Origin: Gemmatimonadota bacterium
GTDB taxonomy: Bacteria; Latescibacterota; UBA2968; UBA8231
Direction of reading: 5' to 3'
NCBI GenBank assembly: GCA_028875335.1
Contig: JAPPEF010000327.1
Location: 1-64,000, forward strand
DNA: 64,000 bases
Part shown: positions 43,804 through 53,357 of the stretch, one piece after another
How the letters are laid out: each line of letters starts with the position of its first letter
Numbering within the stretch: position 1 is the stretch's first letter
Program-made: the position numbers and the translations under genes
The notes under the pieces: model-generated
Told to the model about the DNA's origin: nothing
The model's input: only the letters and a program-made list of their open reading frames with translations
Databases searched by the model: none

Positions 43804-44507
43804 TGCAGGTGTTTTGCGGAATCGCGCTGTGTGTTGTTGTTGCGGCCTCGGCTTTAGCTCAGGAGGGCCAAGCCGTGGCCGACTCCCTCAAGGGTGGGGA
43901 GATGGTAAAGATCGAGGGGGAAAATCGCGGGTTTTACATAGATAAGTACGAGGTGACTAACGAGGAGTACGCAGCTTTTCTGACCGAGAAGGGAAACGCC
44001 AAGGTGGAGGGCATGTACTGGGTGGAACTGGGGAGTCGATATACGGCATTGGTAGAAGAAGACGGCGTGTACAAGGTCAAAGAAGGATTTGCGCGGCATC
44101 CGGTTATCGAGGTGTCGTGGTACGGAGCAATAGCCTATTGCCAGTGGGCGGGCAAGCGCCTACCGACGCAGGAGGAATGGTACTTCGCTTGTGCCGGTAC
44201 CGAAAAGCTAAAGTACCCGTGGGGAGGAGATTTTGAGGAGGGCCGCGCCAATATCTTCGGGGATAAGGACGGCTATGGGCGGACTGCGCCGGTGGGGGCC
44301 TTTCCGAGTGGAGCTAGCCCCTTTGGACTCTTGGATATGGGCGGCAATGTGTGGGAATGGACGCAGGGAGGCGAGAAAATGCAGTTCCTGCACGGAGGAT
44401 CGTGGGTCAACGGCCCTACCTTGACCCAGTGCAACAAGCGGACCAACACCAAGGACTCGCATTCGTACATCAAGGGCAACACCATAGGCTTCCGCTGCGC
44501 CCGCTAA
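43800..44507 (+). CDS. Exported FGE-like (sulfatase-modifying-factor fold) protein
   Basis: A 235-residue protein with signal MMQVFCGIALCVVVAASALA. FGE-type blocks: MVKIEGENRGFYIDKYEVTN, EVSWYGAIAYCQWAGKRLPT, YPWGGDFEEGR, GGNVWEWTQGGEKM, LHGGSWVNGP and IGFRCAR. Where true FGEs carry two cysteines only one occurs (TQCNKRTNTKDS), so oxidase activity is doubtful. It is shorter than the related protein at 6567-7478. The next gene starts immediately after its stop. Confidence 0.83.
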   Translation: MMQVFCGIALCVVVAASALAQEGQAVADSLKGGEMVKIEGENRGFYIDKYEVTNEEYAAFLTEKGNAKVEGMYWVELGSRYTALVEEDGVYKVKEGFARHPVIEVSWYGAIAYCQWAGKRLPTQEEWYFACAGTEKLKYPWGGDFEEGRANIFGDKDGYGRTAPVGAFPSGASPFGLLDMGGNVWEWTQGGEKMQFLHGGSWVNGPTLTQCNKRTNTKDSHSYIKGNTIGFRCAR

Positions 44508-46121
44508 ATGCCCGCGCTAATTTTTGTCCTCCTGCTCGTTGGTGTCAGCGCTCAGGCCGGTCCTTTCTTCGTGGATGCGACGCGAGAAGCTGGTCTGGAC
44601 CATCCCACCGTCAGCGGCAGCCCGCACAAGCGCTTCATCCTCGAATCCACTGGCAGCGGCGCGGCGTTTTTCGACTACGATGGCGACGGCGATCTCGATC
44701 TCTATGTAGTGGATGGCTCGACTTATGCCAACTATGGTGCAGGGCCGGGCAATGTGCTCTATCGCAACGACGGTGGAGCCTTTGTGGCGGTTGTAGTTGG
44801 CGTCGAAGATCGCGGTTGGGGCATGGGGGTGGCTGTGGGGGATTACGACGGCGACGGGCAACGCGATCTCTATGTGACCAACTACGGAGCCAACGCGCTC
44901 TATCGCAATCGCGGGGATGGCACCTTTACCTCGGTCACAGCGCAGGCTGGGGTTGCCGGCGATGACTTCAGCGCGAGCGCGGCGTTTTTCGACTACGATC
45001 AAGACGGCGACCTCGACCTCTACGTTGCCAACTACGTGGTCTTCGATATCGAGCCGGTGCTGCAAGACCCGGAACTGGAGGATCCCTGTGTCTATCTGGG
45101 AGGGCTACGGGTCTTTTGCGGTCCGCAGGGCATGGAAGGCGGGCGAGACCGGCTTTACCGCAACGATGGTGAGGTTTTTACCGATGTTACAGTCGCGTCC
45201 GGTGTGGCTACGGCCAATTTCCACTATGGTTTGGGAGTAATGCCCGCAGACTTTGACCTCGATGGCGACTTGGACCTATTCGTGGCCAACGATGAGACGC
45301 CCAATGTGCTGTTCCGCAACGACGGCGGTCGCTTGGACGACATAGGCTTGCAGGCCGGCGTGGCGTACAACGGCGATGGCGAGCTTGAGGCGAGCATGGG
45401 CGTGGATGCGGGCGATTGCGATGGCGACGGCGATCTAGACCTGTATGTGACCAATTTCTACGGCGAGACCAATACGCTCTATTTGAACTCGGGCGGCGGG
45501 ACCTTCATTGACGCTACTGCCGAGCGCGGCTTGGCGGCCTCGACCGTGGGCTATCTCGGGTGGGGCACGCGCTTTTTCGACTTTGACTTCGACGGCGACT
45601 TGGACTTATTCGTAGCCAATGGCCACATCTATCCCCAAGTCGATCACGCCAGCGCCGGGGGCACATACGCCCAGCGCAACCAGCTTTTCGCCAACGAGGG
45701 ATCGGGCGCGTTCTCTGCAGTGGAAGGGGGTGGCCCTGGGCTAGAGGTGCAAAAGTCGAGCCGCGCGACTATCAGCGGCGACTACGACCAAGATGGCGAT
45801 GTCGATCTGTTGACGACCAATATCGACGACAGCCCAACGCTCTTGCGCAATGAGACGCACGCCGGTCACTATCTGGTGGTGCAAATCGATCCGGAAGTCG
45901 TCGGCACTTGGGTGCGACTAACGGCAGGCGGGCGGACGCAGGTAAGGTCAGTCGGCGGGGCGGCGGGCTACTTAGGTCACGGCGACGCGCGCCTGCACTT
46001 TGGCTTGGGCCAAGCCGAGCGCGTGGAGCGCGTGGAGGTGCGGTGGCCCGATGGCGCGGTGACGCGGTTGGAGGATCTGCCGGTGGATGAGGTGGTGGTG
46101 GTAAAGGGTGGGGACGATTGA
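44508..46121 (+). CDS. Secreted CRTAC1-like protein (FG-GAP repeats plus ASPIC/UnbV)
   Basis: A 537-residue exported protein (MPALIFVLLLVGVSAQAGPF). Calcium-loop repeats FFDYDGDGDLDLYVVDG, DYDGDGQRDLYVTNYG, FDLDGDLDLFVAND and FDFDGDLDLFVANGH cover most of it; the end is ASPIC/UnbV-like but degenerate (VRLTAGGRTQVRSVG to VRWPDGAVTRLED). It ends the operon begun at 39489. Its layout matches 26696-28324 rather than the TPR-fused forms. Confidence 0.87.
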   Translation: MPALIFVLLLVGVSAQAGPFFVDATREAGLDHPTVSGSPHKRFILESTGSGAAFFDYDGDGDLDLYVVDGSTYANYGAGPGNVLYRNDGGAFVAVVVGVEDRGWGMGVAVGDYDGDGQRDLYVTNYGANALYRNRGDGTFTSVTAQAGVAGDDFSASAAFFDYDQDGDLDLYVANYVVFDIEPVLQDPELEDPCVYLGGLRVFCGPQGMEGGRDRLYRNDGEVFTDVTVASGVATANFHYGLGVMPADFDLDGDLDLFVANDETPNVLFRNDGGRLDDIGLQAGVAYNGDGELEASMGVDAGDCDGDGDLDLYVTNFYGETNTLYLNSGGGTFIDATAERGLAASTVGYLGWGTRFFDFDFDGDLDLFVANGHIYPQVDHASAGGTYAQRNQLFANEGSGAFSAVEGGGPGLEVQKSSRATISGDYDQDGDVDLLTTNIDDSPTLLRNETHAGHYLVVQIDPEVVGTWVRLTAGGRTQVRSVGGAAGYLGHGDARLHFGLGQAERVERVEVRWPDGAVTRLEDLPVDEVVVVKGGDD

Positions 46122-46179
46122 CGCGGCGATTTTTATTCCCTAGTTTTAACGTCTTTTCAAATTCACCTGTATATAACTC

Positions 46180-47190
46180 ATGTCTTGGAATTTTGTCGTC
46201 AAAAGGGTCGCCCTTTTCCTGATTGTAGTATGGGCAGCGGCGAGCGTGAACTTCTTTGTGCCACGGCTGGGTACGGGCCGCGATCCCATTCGCGAGAAGC
46301 TCGGCCAACTCGCGGCTAGTGGAGGATTGCGCCAAGACGGCATTGAAGCCATGGTAAAGGCCTATCAAGCCAAGTTCGGCCTCGACAAACCGCTCCACGT
46401 CCAATACTTCAACTTTCTCAGCGACACCTTTACGCTCGACTTGGGCTATTCGCTGGCCAACTATCCGGCCCGCGTCGGGCAGATCATCGGCAATGCCATC
46501 CCGTGGACCATTGGGCTGATGATCATTTCGGTGCTGATCGGGTTTGCCTTGGGCACGCTCTTGGGGGCGCTGGCGGCTTGGCCGTCGGCACCGCGCTTTA
46601 TGCGCAACTTGGCGGTGCCGATGATGACCATGTCGGCGATACCTCCTTATCTATTGGGGTTGATCGTACTCTACATATTGGGCCTCAAGCTGAACCTCTT
46701 TCCGCTGTCGGGCGGGTACTCGCCCGGCATGTTGGCGATCTTCAATCTCACCTTTGTCCTCGATGTGTTGCACCATTCGATTTTGCCGGCGCTGGCCATT
46801 GTCTTGCAGCAGGTCGGCTTCTGGGCCCTGGGGATGCGGGGGATGATGGTCACGACCTCGGGCGAGGATTATATCACGCTGGCCGAGGCCAATGGCCTGC
46901 GCAACCGCACGATCTTTTTCCGCTTCGGCCTGCGCAACGCCCTGCTGCCGCAGCTTACGGCGCTGGGACTGTCGCTGGCCAACGTGGTCGCCGGCCAAGT
47001 TATCGTCGAGGTAATTTTCGCCTATCCGGGGATCGGCACAGTGCTCTTTCAGGCCATTCAGGCCTCGGATTATACGGTTATTAACGGCGTGGTGCTGATT
47101 CTCATTATGTCCATCGGCTTGGTGACCATGCTAATGGACTTCTTCTATCCGCTGCTCGACCCGCGCATTTCCCACAGCCGACACCACTAG
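46180..47190 (+). CDS. Peptide ABC transporter permease, DppB/OppB family
   Basis: A 336-residue inner-membrane protein with six predicted helices. The N-terminus (MSWNFVVKRVALFLIVVWAA) and GEDYITLAEANGLRNRTIFF (the EAA loop that contacts the ATPase) are typical of dipeptide/oligopeptide permeases. First gene of a five-gene transporter operon; two bases separate it from the next permease. Confidence 0.92.
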   Translation: MSWNFVVKRVALFLIVVWAAASVNFFVPRLGTGRDPIREKLGQLAASGGLRQDGIEAMVKAYQAKFGLDKPLHVQYFNFLSDTFTLDLGYSLANYPARVGQIIGNAIPWTIGLMIISVLIGFALGTLLGALAAWPSAPRFMRNLAVPMMTMSAIPPYLLGLIVLYILGLKLNLFPLSGGYSPGMLAIFNLTFVLDVLHHSILPALAIVLQQVGFWALGMRGMMVTTSGEDYITLAEANGLRNRTIFFRFGLRNALLPQLTALGLSLANVVAGQVIVEVIFAYPGIGTVLFQAIQASDYTVINGVVLILIMSIGLVTMLMDFFYPLLDPRISHSRHH

Positions 47191-47192
47191 CC

Positions 47193-48050
47193 ATGCACCG
47201 CTTAGACCAAATTCTCTACTACTTGCGCGAAAGCCCAATGCTCGCGGCCGGCCTGTGCATGATCCTGTTGGTGGTGCTCTTTGGCGTCTTGGGGCCGATC
47301 TTCGTCGATACCTCGAAGGCACAGCCACTGGCCACGCCGCCGCGGCAAGCGCCCTCGCTGGAGCATCCCTTTGGCACCGACGACTCCGGCCGTGATCTCC
47401 TCGCCGTGATGGTGGTGGGGGTGCCGCTGACTATGCGGATTGGTCTGTTGGCTGGCACAGTAGGGCTCGGGTTGGGCATTTTTCTCGGCTTTACGAGCGG
47501 CTATATGGGCGGCAAGATCGACACGGTCATTCGCGGCCTCGTGGATACGCTGCTGACTGTGCCCGGCCTCGTGGTGCTGGTCTCCATTGCCTCGACGATC
47601 CGCGAGGAAATCAGCGTCAATATCATGGCCTTGGTGGTGGCTTCGCTGGCGTGGATGTGGCCCACGCGGACGATTCGCTCGCAGGTTTTGACGATGCGCG
47701 AGCGAGCGTACGTGCAGATGGCCAAGCTCAATGGCATGAGCAACGGCGAGATCATCTGGAAGGAGCTTTTCCCCAATCTGCTGCCCTACCTTGCGGCCAA
47801 TTTTACCAATGCCGTCAACTGGGCCATTCTCTCGTCGATTGGCCTAGAGGCGCTCGGCTTGGGGCCGCAGAACGATCCAACGGTCGGCATGACCATTTAT
47901 TGGGCTATTACGTTCAGCGCGCTCATTCGTGGCATGTGGTGGTGGTGGGCGATCCCCATCTTCTTCATCGGCGTGATCTTCGTCGGCTTGTTGATGACTG
48001 CGGCTGGCTTAGACGAGCTGGCCAACCCCAAACAGCGCAAGGCCGTATGA
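47193..48050 (+). CDS. Peptide ABC transporter permease, DppC/OppC family
   Basis: A 285-residue permease with about six helices. GTDDSGRDLLAVMVVG and the EAA loop (RERAYVQMAKLNGMSNGEII) are DppC hallmarks. It pairs with the preceding DppB-type protein to form the channel. It overlaps the first ATPase gene by four bases (ATGA). Confidence 0.92.
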   Translation: MHRLDQILYYLRESPMLAAGLCMILLVVLFGVLGPIFVDTSKAQPLATPPRQAPSLEHPFGTDDSGRDLLAVMVVGVPLTMRIGLLAGTVGLGLGIFLGFTSGYMGGKIDTVIRGLVDTLLTVPGLVVLVSIASTIREEISVNIMALVVASLAWMWPTRTIRSQVLTMRERAYVQMAKLNGMSNGEIIWKELFPNLLPYLAANFTNAVNWAILSSIGLEALGLGPQNDPTVGMTIYWAITFSALIRGMWWWWAIPIFFIGVIFVGLLMTAAGLDELANPKQRKAV

Positions 48051-49054
48051 GCAAGGCCGACAAAGAGGTCCTGCTGGACATCCGCGGCTTGGAGGTCCAC
48101 TTTGAGACCCGGCGCGGCATTGCCCGCGCCGTCAACAAGGTCGATCTGACCCTGTACAAAGGCGAGCGCTTTGGCCTCGTCGGCGAATCCGGCAGCGGCA
48201 AGACCACGTTGATTTTGGCCCTGTTGCGGATGATTAAGACGCCGGGCCTCATCGCCGGTGGCAAGGCGACCTTAGACGATGGGACCGACCTGATCCAGCT
48301 CAACCGCGAGCAAGTGCGGCAGGCCCGGCTCAAGCGGGTCGCCATGGTGCCGCAGGGCGCGATGAACTCGCTCAATCCGGTGATGAGGATCGGGGATCAA
48401 CTGATGCTGACGATGCGCGAGCACGCGGTTGAAGAGCAACCGCCGCCCAAGGCCGCGCAAATGGAGCGCGCGATCGAACTGTTAGGCAGGGTTGGGCTGA
48501 AGCCGGAAGTGGCCCGTCTGTTCCCTCACGAATTGAGCGGCGGCATGAAGCAACGGGCCTGCATCGCCCAGGCCATCTCGCTCAACCCGCAGCTCATCTT
48601 GGCCGACGAACCGACCTCTGCCCTCGACGTGGTCGTGCAGCGGCAAATCATGCAGACCTTGCGCCAGCTACAGCACCAGCTCAACGCCACCGTGCTCTTG
48701 GTGGGCCACGACATGGGCTTGATGGCGCAGTTTGCCGAGCGCGTGGGCATCATGTACGGCGGCAAGTTGGTCGAGGTGGGCCGGGTCGAGGAGATTTTTC
48801 ACAATCCGCAACACCCCTACACTCAGCTCCTGATTTCTAGCATTCCCTCGTTTGAGGCCAGGGGCGAGTTCAAGGGCATTCCCGGGGTCGCGCTGTCATT
48901 GTTGGAGCCGCCGTCGGGCTGCCTTTTCCATCCGCGCTGCCCCCAGGCCATGTCCCAGTGCAGCCAGCGCATACCCACCTTGAAAACGGTCGCCCCCGAC
49001 CACTTAGCGTCGTGTTTGTTGCACGAGGAGGACGCAGATGCCCCCGCTTCTTGA
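48047..49054 (+). CDS. Peptide ABC transporter ATPase, DppD/OppD family
   Basis: ATG 48047 overlaps the permease stop; longer starts would lie in the permease frame. 335 residues. Walker A GESGSGKTT, signature LSGGMKQRA, Walker B LILADEPTSALD, and the C-terminal oligopeptide-binding tail with GCLFHPRCPQAMSQCSQ and cysteines that in this family can bind an iron-sulphur cluster. Powers peptide import. Confidence 0.93.
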   Translation: MSKADKEVLLDIRGLEVHFETRRGIARAVNKVDLTLYKGERFGLVGESGSGKTTLILALLRMIKTPGLIAGGKATLDDGTDLIQLNREQVRQARLKRVAMVPQGAMNSLNPVMRIGDQLMLTMREHAVEEQPPPKAAQMERAIELLGRVGLKPEVARLFPHELSGGMKQRACIAQAISLNPQLILADEPTSALDVVVQRQIMQTLRQLQHQLNATVLLVGHDMGLMAQFAERVGIMYGGKLVEVGRVEEIFHNPQHPYTQLLISSIPSFEARGEFKGIPGVALSLLEPPSGCLFHPRCPQAMSQCSQRIPTLKTVAPDHLASCLLHEEDADAPAS

Positions 49055-50093
49055 GGCGCGCCACCTGCGCAAGGTCTTCCGCAGCGGCGGCCAGCGCTTC
49101 GGCCCCAGTACCGAGACTATAGCCGTCAGCGAATTTTCCCTGTCGATTGACGCCGATAGGCCCTCCTTTACCACGATTGCCGGCGAGTCGGGCAGCGGCA
49201 AGACCACGATCGCCCGCATGTTGCTCGGGGTACTCAATCCCAGTGCCGGCGAGGTGCTCTACCAAGGCCGCGATGTCCACGACTTACAAAAGGAGGAACG
49301 GCGGCAATTCCGCAAGGACGTGCAGGCGATCTTTCAAGATCCCTTTGAGGTGTACAATCCCTTCTACAAGATCGATCACATCCTGACGACGCCGGTGCGG
49401 AAGTTCGGATTGGCCGAGTCCAAGGCCGATGCGTACGACAAGATACGCGAGGCCCTGCGCGCGGTCGGGCTGCGGCCCGAGGAAACGCTGGGCCGTTACC
49501 CGCACCAGCTTTCGGGGGGGCAGCGCCAGCGCATCACCATTGCGCGCGCGCTGTTGCTCAAGCCCAAGTTGATCATCGCCGACGAGCCGGTGTCCATGGT
49601 GGACGCCTCGCTCCGCGCAACCATTCTCTCCACCTTGCACGCGCTGCATCGCGATTTCGGCATTTCCTTCATCTACATCACCCACGACCTGACGACCGCG
49701 TACCAAGTCAGCGAGAACATCGTCGTCCTGTTTCACGGGGCTGTGGCCGAGGCTGGCCACACTGAGAAGGTGATCAAGGATCCGCAGCACCCCTATACGC
49801 GCGAGCTAATTCACTCGATTCCAGTACCCGAGCCGGGGCGCGAGTGGATCGACGAAGCAGTGGAAGAAAAAGAAGTGGTCGATATAGAGGCTATAGAGGC
49901 CGAGGAGGCGGCTGCCGGCTGCCGCTACGTGCTGCGCTGTCCCCAAGCCATGGCCCAGTGTGCGGCCGCGCCGCCGTTTTATCGGCCAGAAGCCGAGCGG
50001 GCGGTGGCTTGTTTTCTGCACGCTGAGTCGCCGGTGCTGGAAAGCGGCGATCTAAACGAAGTGTTCTCGGCAGCAGCCGACGCGCAGAAATAA
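49038..50093 (+). CDS. Peptide ABC transporter ATPase, DppF/OppF family
   Basis: A 351-residue ATPase overlapping the DppD-type gene by 17 bases. Walker A GESGSGKTT, signature LSGGQRQRI, Walker B LIIADEPVSMVDASL, H-loop ITHDLTTAY. The C-terminal tail AAGCRYVLRCPQAMAQCAA carries cysteines as in its partner. An acidic stretch (EAVEEKEVVDIEAIEAEEAA) just before the tail is unusual for the family. Confidence 0.92.
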   Translation: MPPLLEARHLRKVFRSGGQRFGPSTETIAVSEFSLSIDADRPSFTTIAGESGSGKTTIARMLLGVLNPSAGEVLYQGRDVHDLQKEERRQFRKDVQAIFQDPFEVYNPFYKIDHILTTPVRKFGLAESKADAYDKIREALRAVGLRPEETLGRYPHQLSGGQRQRITIARALLLKPKLIIADEPVSMVDASLRATILSTLHALHRDFGISFIYITHDLTTAYQVSENIVVLFHGAVAEAGHTEKVIKDPQHPYTRELIHSIPVPEPGREWIDEAVEEKEVVDIEAIEAEEAAAGCRYVLRCPQAMAQCAAAPPFYRPEAERAVACFLHAESPVLESGDLNEVFSAAADAQK

Positions 50094-50110
50094 TTTTCCG
50101 GAGAAATGTC

Positions 50111-51841
50111 ATGCAGGGTCTGTTGTTGTGCTTAGTGGGTGTACTATTGGTCGGCTGCGGAGAAGGAGGGCACAAGAATGTGCCTCGGAGCCGCACCTTG
50201 GTCATGGATTGTTCCAGCTTGCAGGACTGTAGCGGGCAGATCAAGGACTACAACTCGTTTAATCCGTTTTTGCTGACTGGCGTTTCCAAGACAGGTTGGA
50301 ACTTCCAGTACGAGCCGCTGTACTTCTACAACGCCTACAGTCCACAAGCCGACAACATCATCCCCTGGATCGCCACTGGGCACGAGTACAACGAAGACTA
50401 CACCGAGGTCTCCATCCACATCCGCGAGGGGGTCGAGTGGAGCGATGGGCAGCCGTGGACGGCGCACGACTTGGTCTTTACGATCAACATGCTCAAGGAC
50501 AACGCGCCGCATCTGTCTTTTTCCACCGACATGCAGACGTGGGTAAAGAGCGCTGTGACGACCGACGATCACACGGCTAAAATCGCGCTGACCAAGCCCA
50601 ATCCGCGCTTTGTCTTCAGCTACTTCACCAACAACTTCGACAACGGCGTCCCCATTGTACCCAAGCACATTTGGGAGGGCCAAGATCCGCAGACGTTCAG
50701 CAATTTCGACCAAGAAAAGGGCTGGCCCGTGGCTAGCGGCCCGTACGAGATCTTCATTTCCGTACCTGCGCAGCGGGTGTGGGATTTGCGACCTGGGTGG
50801 TGGGCGCAGAAGACGGGCTTTCACCAGCCGCCGGCCGTGGAGCGCATCATTTACCTGACGCACATGGAGGAGACCAAGCGGGTGCAGAACTTGATCTCCA
50901 ACGCTATGGACACCTGCCTCGACATCCGGCCGCCGAACATCCAATCGATCCTCGACGCCAATCCCAAGGTCTCTACTTGGACCGGGCGCGAGTTGCCGCT
51001 CGGGTATCTCGACTGGTGGCCGGTGTGCTTGGGGTTCAACAATTTGGAGCCGCCGTTTGACGACCCGGAGATCCGCCGCGCCATCAACTATGCCATTGAC
51101 CGCGACCAATTGGTGGCCATTGGCTGGCAGGGAGCTGGGACCAAATCGCATCTGCCGCTGCCGGACTTCCCGCCCATCCGCCAATACACCGATACGATTC
51201 AAGACTTGGTGGAGAAGTACGAGATCGGCGTTCACGATCCGGCCAAGGCTGCGGCGATTATGGAGCGCAAGGGGTGGAGTAAGGACGCCGAGGGCTTCTG
51301 GACCAAAGAGGGCGAGCGGCTCAAGATCGTCATCGACATTTTCGATATTTTTACAGACTTAGCGCCGGTCTTGGTGGCGCAGTTGGAGCGGGCGGGTTTT
51401 GACGCGGACTTTCGCATGACGCCCGATGCGTTTTCGCGGATGGCGCAGGGTGCGGCGCGGGCCTTCTTGATGGGCAATGGCGCGAGCGTGCGCGATCCGT
51501 ACTTCACGTTGCGGCTCTACCACAGCCGCTTCGTCCGGCCCACTGGCACGCACTCCGAGCGGTTCTGGCGCTGGTCGAATCCGGAGTTTGACGCGCTGGT
51601 TGATCAGATGGGGCAGACCGCGCCCGACGACCCGGCGCTGCAAACGCTCTTTCGCGAGGCTATGGAAATCTGGCTGGCCGAGCTGCCCTCCATTCCCATT
51701 GTACAGTGGTATCACCGCATCCCGCACAACCAGACCTATTGGAAGAACTGGCCGTCGGCGGAGAATCCCTATATCAACAGCGCCTACTGGCACAACACTT
51801 GGCTGTTGGTGTTGCTTGGGCTAGAGCCGGTGGAGGGGTAG
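50111..51841 (+). CDS. Peptide-binding lipoprotein, SBP family 5
   Basis: A 576-residue substrate-binding lipoprotein (MQGLLLCLVGVLLVGC, Cys16). EYNEDYTEVSIHIREGVEWS, DGQPWTAHDLVFTINML and RRAINYAIDRDQLV are the signatures of family 5 periplasmic binding proteins. It lies 17 bases after the last ATPase gene and completes the transporter. The ligand is probably an oligopeptide, though some family members bind nickel or sugars. Confidence 0.92.
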   Translation: MQGLLLCLVGVLLVGCGEGGHKNVPRSRTLVMDCSSLQDCSGQIKDYNSFNPFLLTGVSKTGWNFQYEPLYFYNAYSPQADNIIPWIATGHEYNEDYTEVSIHIREGVEWSDGQPWTAHDLVFTINMLKDNAPHLSFSTDMQTWVKSAVTTDDHTAKIALTKPNPRFVFSYFTNNFDNGVPIVPKHIWEGQDPQTFSNFDQEKGWPVASGPYEIFISVPAQRVWDLRPGWWAQKTGFHQPPAVERIIYLTHMEETKRVQNLISNAMDTCLDIRPPNIQSILDANPKVSTWTGRELPLGYLDWWPVCLGFNNLEPPFDDPEIRRAINYAIDRDQLVAIGWQGAGTKSHLPLPDFPPIRQYTDTIQDLVEKYEIGVHDPAKAAAIMERKGWSKDAEGFWTKEGERLKIVIDIFDIFTDLAPVLVAQLERAGFDADFRMTPDAFSRMAQGAARAFLMGNGASVRDPYFTLRLYHSRFVRPTGTHSERFWRWSNPEFDALVDQMGQTAPDDPALQTLFREAMEIWLAELPSIPIVQWYHRIPHNQTYWKNWPSAENPYINSAYWHNTWLLVLLGLEPVEG

Positions 51842-51967
51842 GGTGTGTGGGGTTTGTGTCTCTTTTCTCGTATATTTCCCTTGATGTGGCTTCAGCTTGA
51901 ATAGGACATGCAGAAGCCGCCGCGCTATCGTTCCTTACAATCACGAGCAGTTTGAGGGAAAGAAACC

Positions 51968-52510
51968 ATGCGACAGCGTCAGAGCTACAAAAGCCCGTCC
52001 ATAGAGGCGGATGGGCGAACTCTTTTTGATATACGGCCAAGCGAAGAAAAGGATAGCTTAGAGGCGGCAGCAGCTCAAAAAGCTCTTGTCGAGGATCGGG
52101 AGCGAGAACGGCTCGCAAATAGGCTGTGGATGGCCTTTGTAGCCGATCCTCTTGAAGACGGAATGTCCCATCCAGCCGAGGAGATTATTGGAGAAGCATT
52201 GCGATCCATGGAAGATAAGTCCATCCTCGATTGGTTTAGGACTTTTTCTTTGGACGCTGAGCGACCGAGTTTTGCGGCATCAGTTCTGTGTTGCTTGGGG
52301 CGTCAAACGCTTCCGGGGACAGATTCATGGCGTGCCGAACTCGTAAAGGCTGGGTTGGATATGGACGATGTAGAGATTAGAGATGCCGCGGTGCAGGCAG
52401 CAGAATCTTGGGGGGATCGGAGCTTGGTGGACGTTATGAAAGCACATCGCGAAGCCGAGCCGTGGCTTCGGGAGTACATCGAGAATGTCATAAGCGATTT
52501 GGGGGAATAG
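51968..52510 (+). CDS. Hypothetical HEAT-like protein
   Basis: A 180-residue cytoplasmic protein without a signal. The C-terminal half (MDDVEIRDAAVQAAESWGDR, LVDVMKAHREAEPWLREYIE) has the look of HEAT-type helical pairs. I do not recognise a family. It is followed three bases later by another unknown gene and then an HTH gene, forming a small operon. Confidence 0.6.
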   Translation: MRQRQSYKSPSIEADGRTLFDIRPSEEKDSLEAAAAQKALVEDRERERLANRLWMAFVADPLEDGMSHPAEEIIGEALRSMEDKSILDWFRTFSLDAERPSFAASVLCCLGRQTLPGTDSWRAELVKAGLDMDDVEIRDAAVQAAESWGDRSLVDVMKAHREAEPWLREYIENVISDLGE

Positions 52511-52513
52511 CCT

Positions 52514-53011
52514 GTGTTTCTGGCCCGTAAGATCTCGCTTGCGAAGTGGTCGAAAAAAAGCGAGTTAGAAGTGGGCGAGATTCCGGCAGATGCCGTGACT
52601 GCGGACCTGCGAACGCAAGACAACAAGCTTTCATTCTGGAGATGCGGCGACGCGGAGGAAATAGAAATCAACGAGGCCGTACTGGCACTATCCGCTGTGG
52701 GCACTCGCGTCGATAAAATTGATGTTGTTTGGTTGGCCGCCGATGACCTACAGAACGACGGTCAAACTTTGCAAGATACCAAGGGACGAACCCCCGTCCT
52801 TGAGTTGGCCGAACTACATGTTGACGTGTGCCGACTGGATTACATTCGCCTCGGAAAAGTCGCTCAGCGCATTGTTACCGCCCTAAAAGAAGAACAATAC
52901 CTTCGGCTTAGAAAAGCGCGTGTCAAGAGTCTCTTGGGGGAGGCGGTCAAACAAGAACGCATTGACCCTAACGATCTCCAGCAGCGCGTTTGCGAAGAGC
53001 TTGGGCTATGA
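52514..53011 (+). CDS. Hypothetical protein, second gene of small operon
   Basis: A 165-residue soluble protein starting at GTG 52514, three bases after its neighbour's stop. A polar N-terminal beta-rich part (LSFWRCGDAEEIEINEAVLA, DVVWLAADDLQNDGQ) is followed by a helical C-terminus (KARVKSLLGEAVKQERIDP). No known family comes to mind. Its place just before an HTH-type regulator hints at a regulated unit. Confidence 0.6.
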   Translation: MFLARKISLAKWSKKSELEVGEIPADAVTADLRTQDNKLSFWRCGDAEEIEINEAVLALSAVGTRVDKIDVVWLAADDLQNDGQTLQDTKGRTPVLELAELHVDVCRLDYIRLGKVAQRIVTALKEEQYLRLRKARVKSLLGEAVKQERIDPNDLQQRVCEELGL

Positions 53012-53047
53012 AACGGGGCGGCCAAGTCAAGATAGAGAAGATAGCCA

Positions 53048-53344
53048 GTGGAGATTCACACCTACCAGAGCGTCTGGGATGCGATTGCGGACAGCCCCGA
53101 AGAAGCGGCTAACCTCAAGCTCCGTTCTCTGCTAATGGATGCTATAAAGGCGTACATTGACCAAGAGAAACTCACTCAAGAAGAGGCAGCCAAACGGCTT
53201 GGTGTGACGCAATCGCGTGTGAGTGAACTCGTCAATGGCCGAATCAGCAAATTCACTATTGACAAGCTAATGAACATGGCCGCACGGGTTGGGCTGACTA
53301 CTCGGATTACTGTCAAGAGGGAAGAACTCGTAAAGGTAGGATAA
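53048..53344 (+). CDS. XRE/HigA-like helix-turn-helix protein
   Basis: A 98-residue protein from GTG 53048. LTQEEAAKRLGVTQSRVSEL with VNGRISKFTIDKLMNMAARV is the HTH of antitoxin-type XRE regulators. Such proteins usually accompany a RelE/HigB-like toxin; here no toxin is next to it, and the two upstream genes are unknowns. It may repress its own operon, or one of the unknowns may be a toxin. Confidence 0.85.
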   Translation: MEIHTYQSVWDAIADSPEEAANLKLRSLLMDAIKAYIDQEKLTQEEAAKRLGVTQSRVSELVNGRISKFTIDKLMNMAARVGLTTRITVKREELVKVG

Positions 53345-53357
53345 AAGGAAAAGCACC

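Noticed and set aside
47651..48046. N-terminal extension of the DppD-type ATPase
   Set aside because: It is inside the DppC-type permease in another frame; ATG 48047 gives the family-typical start.
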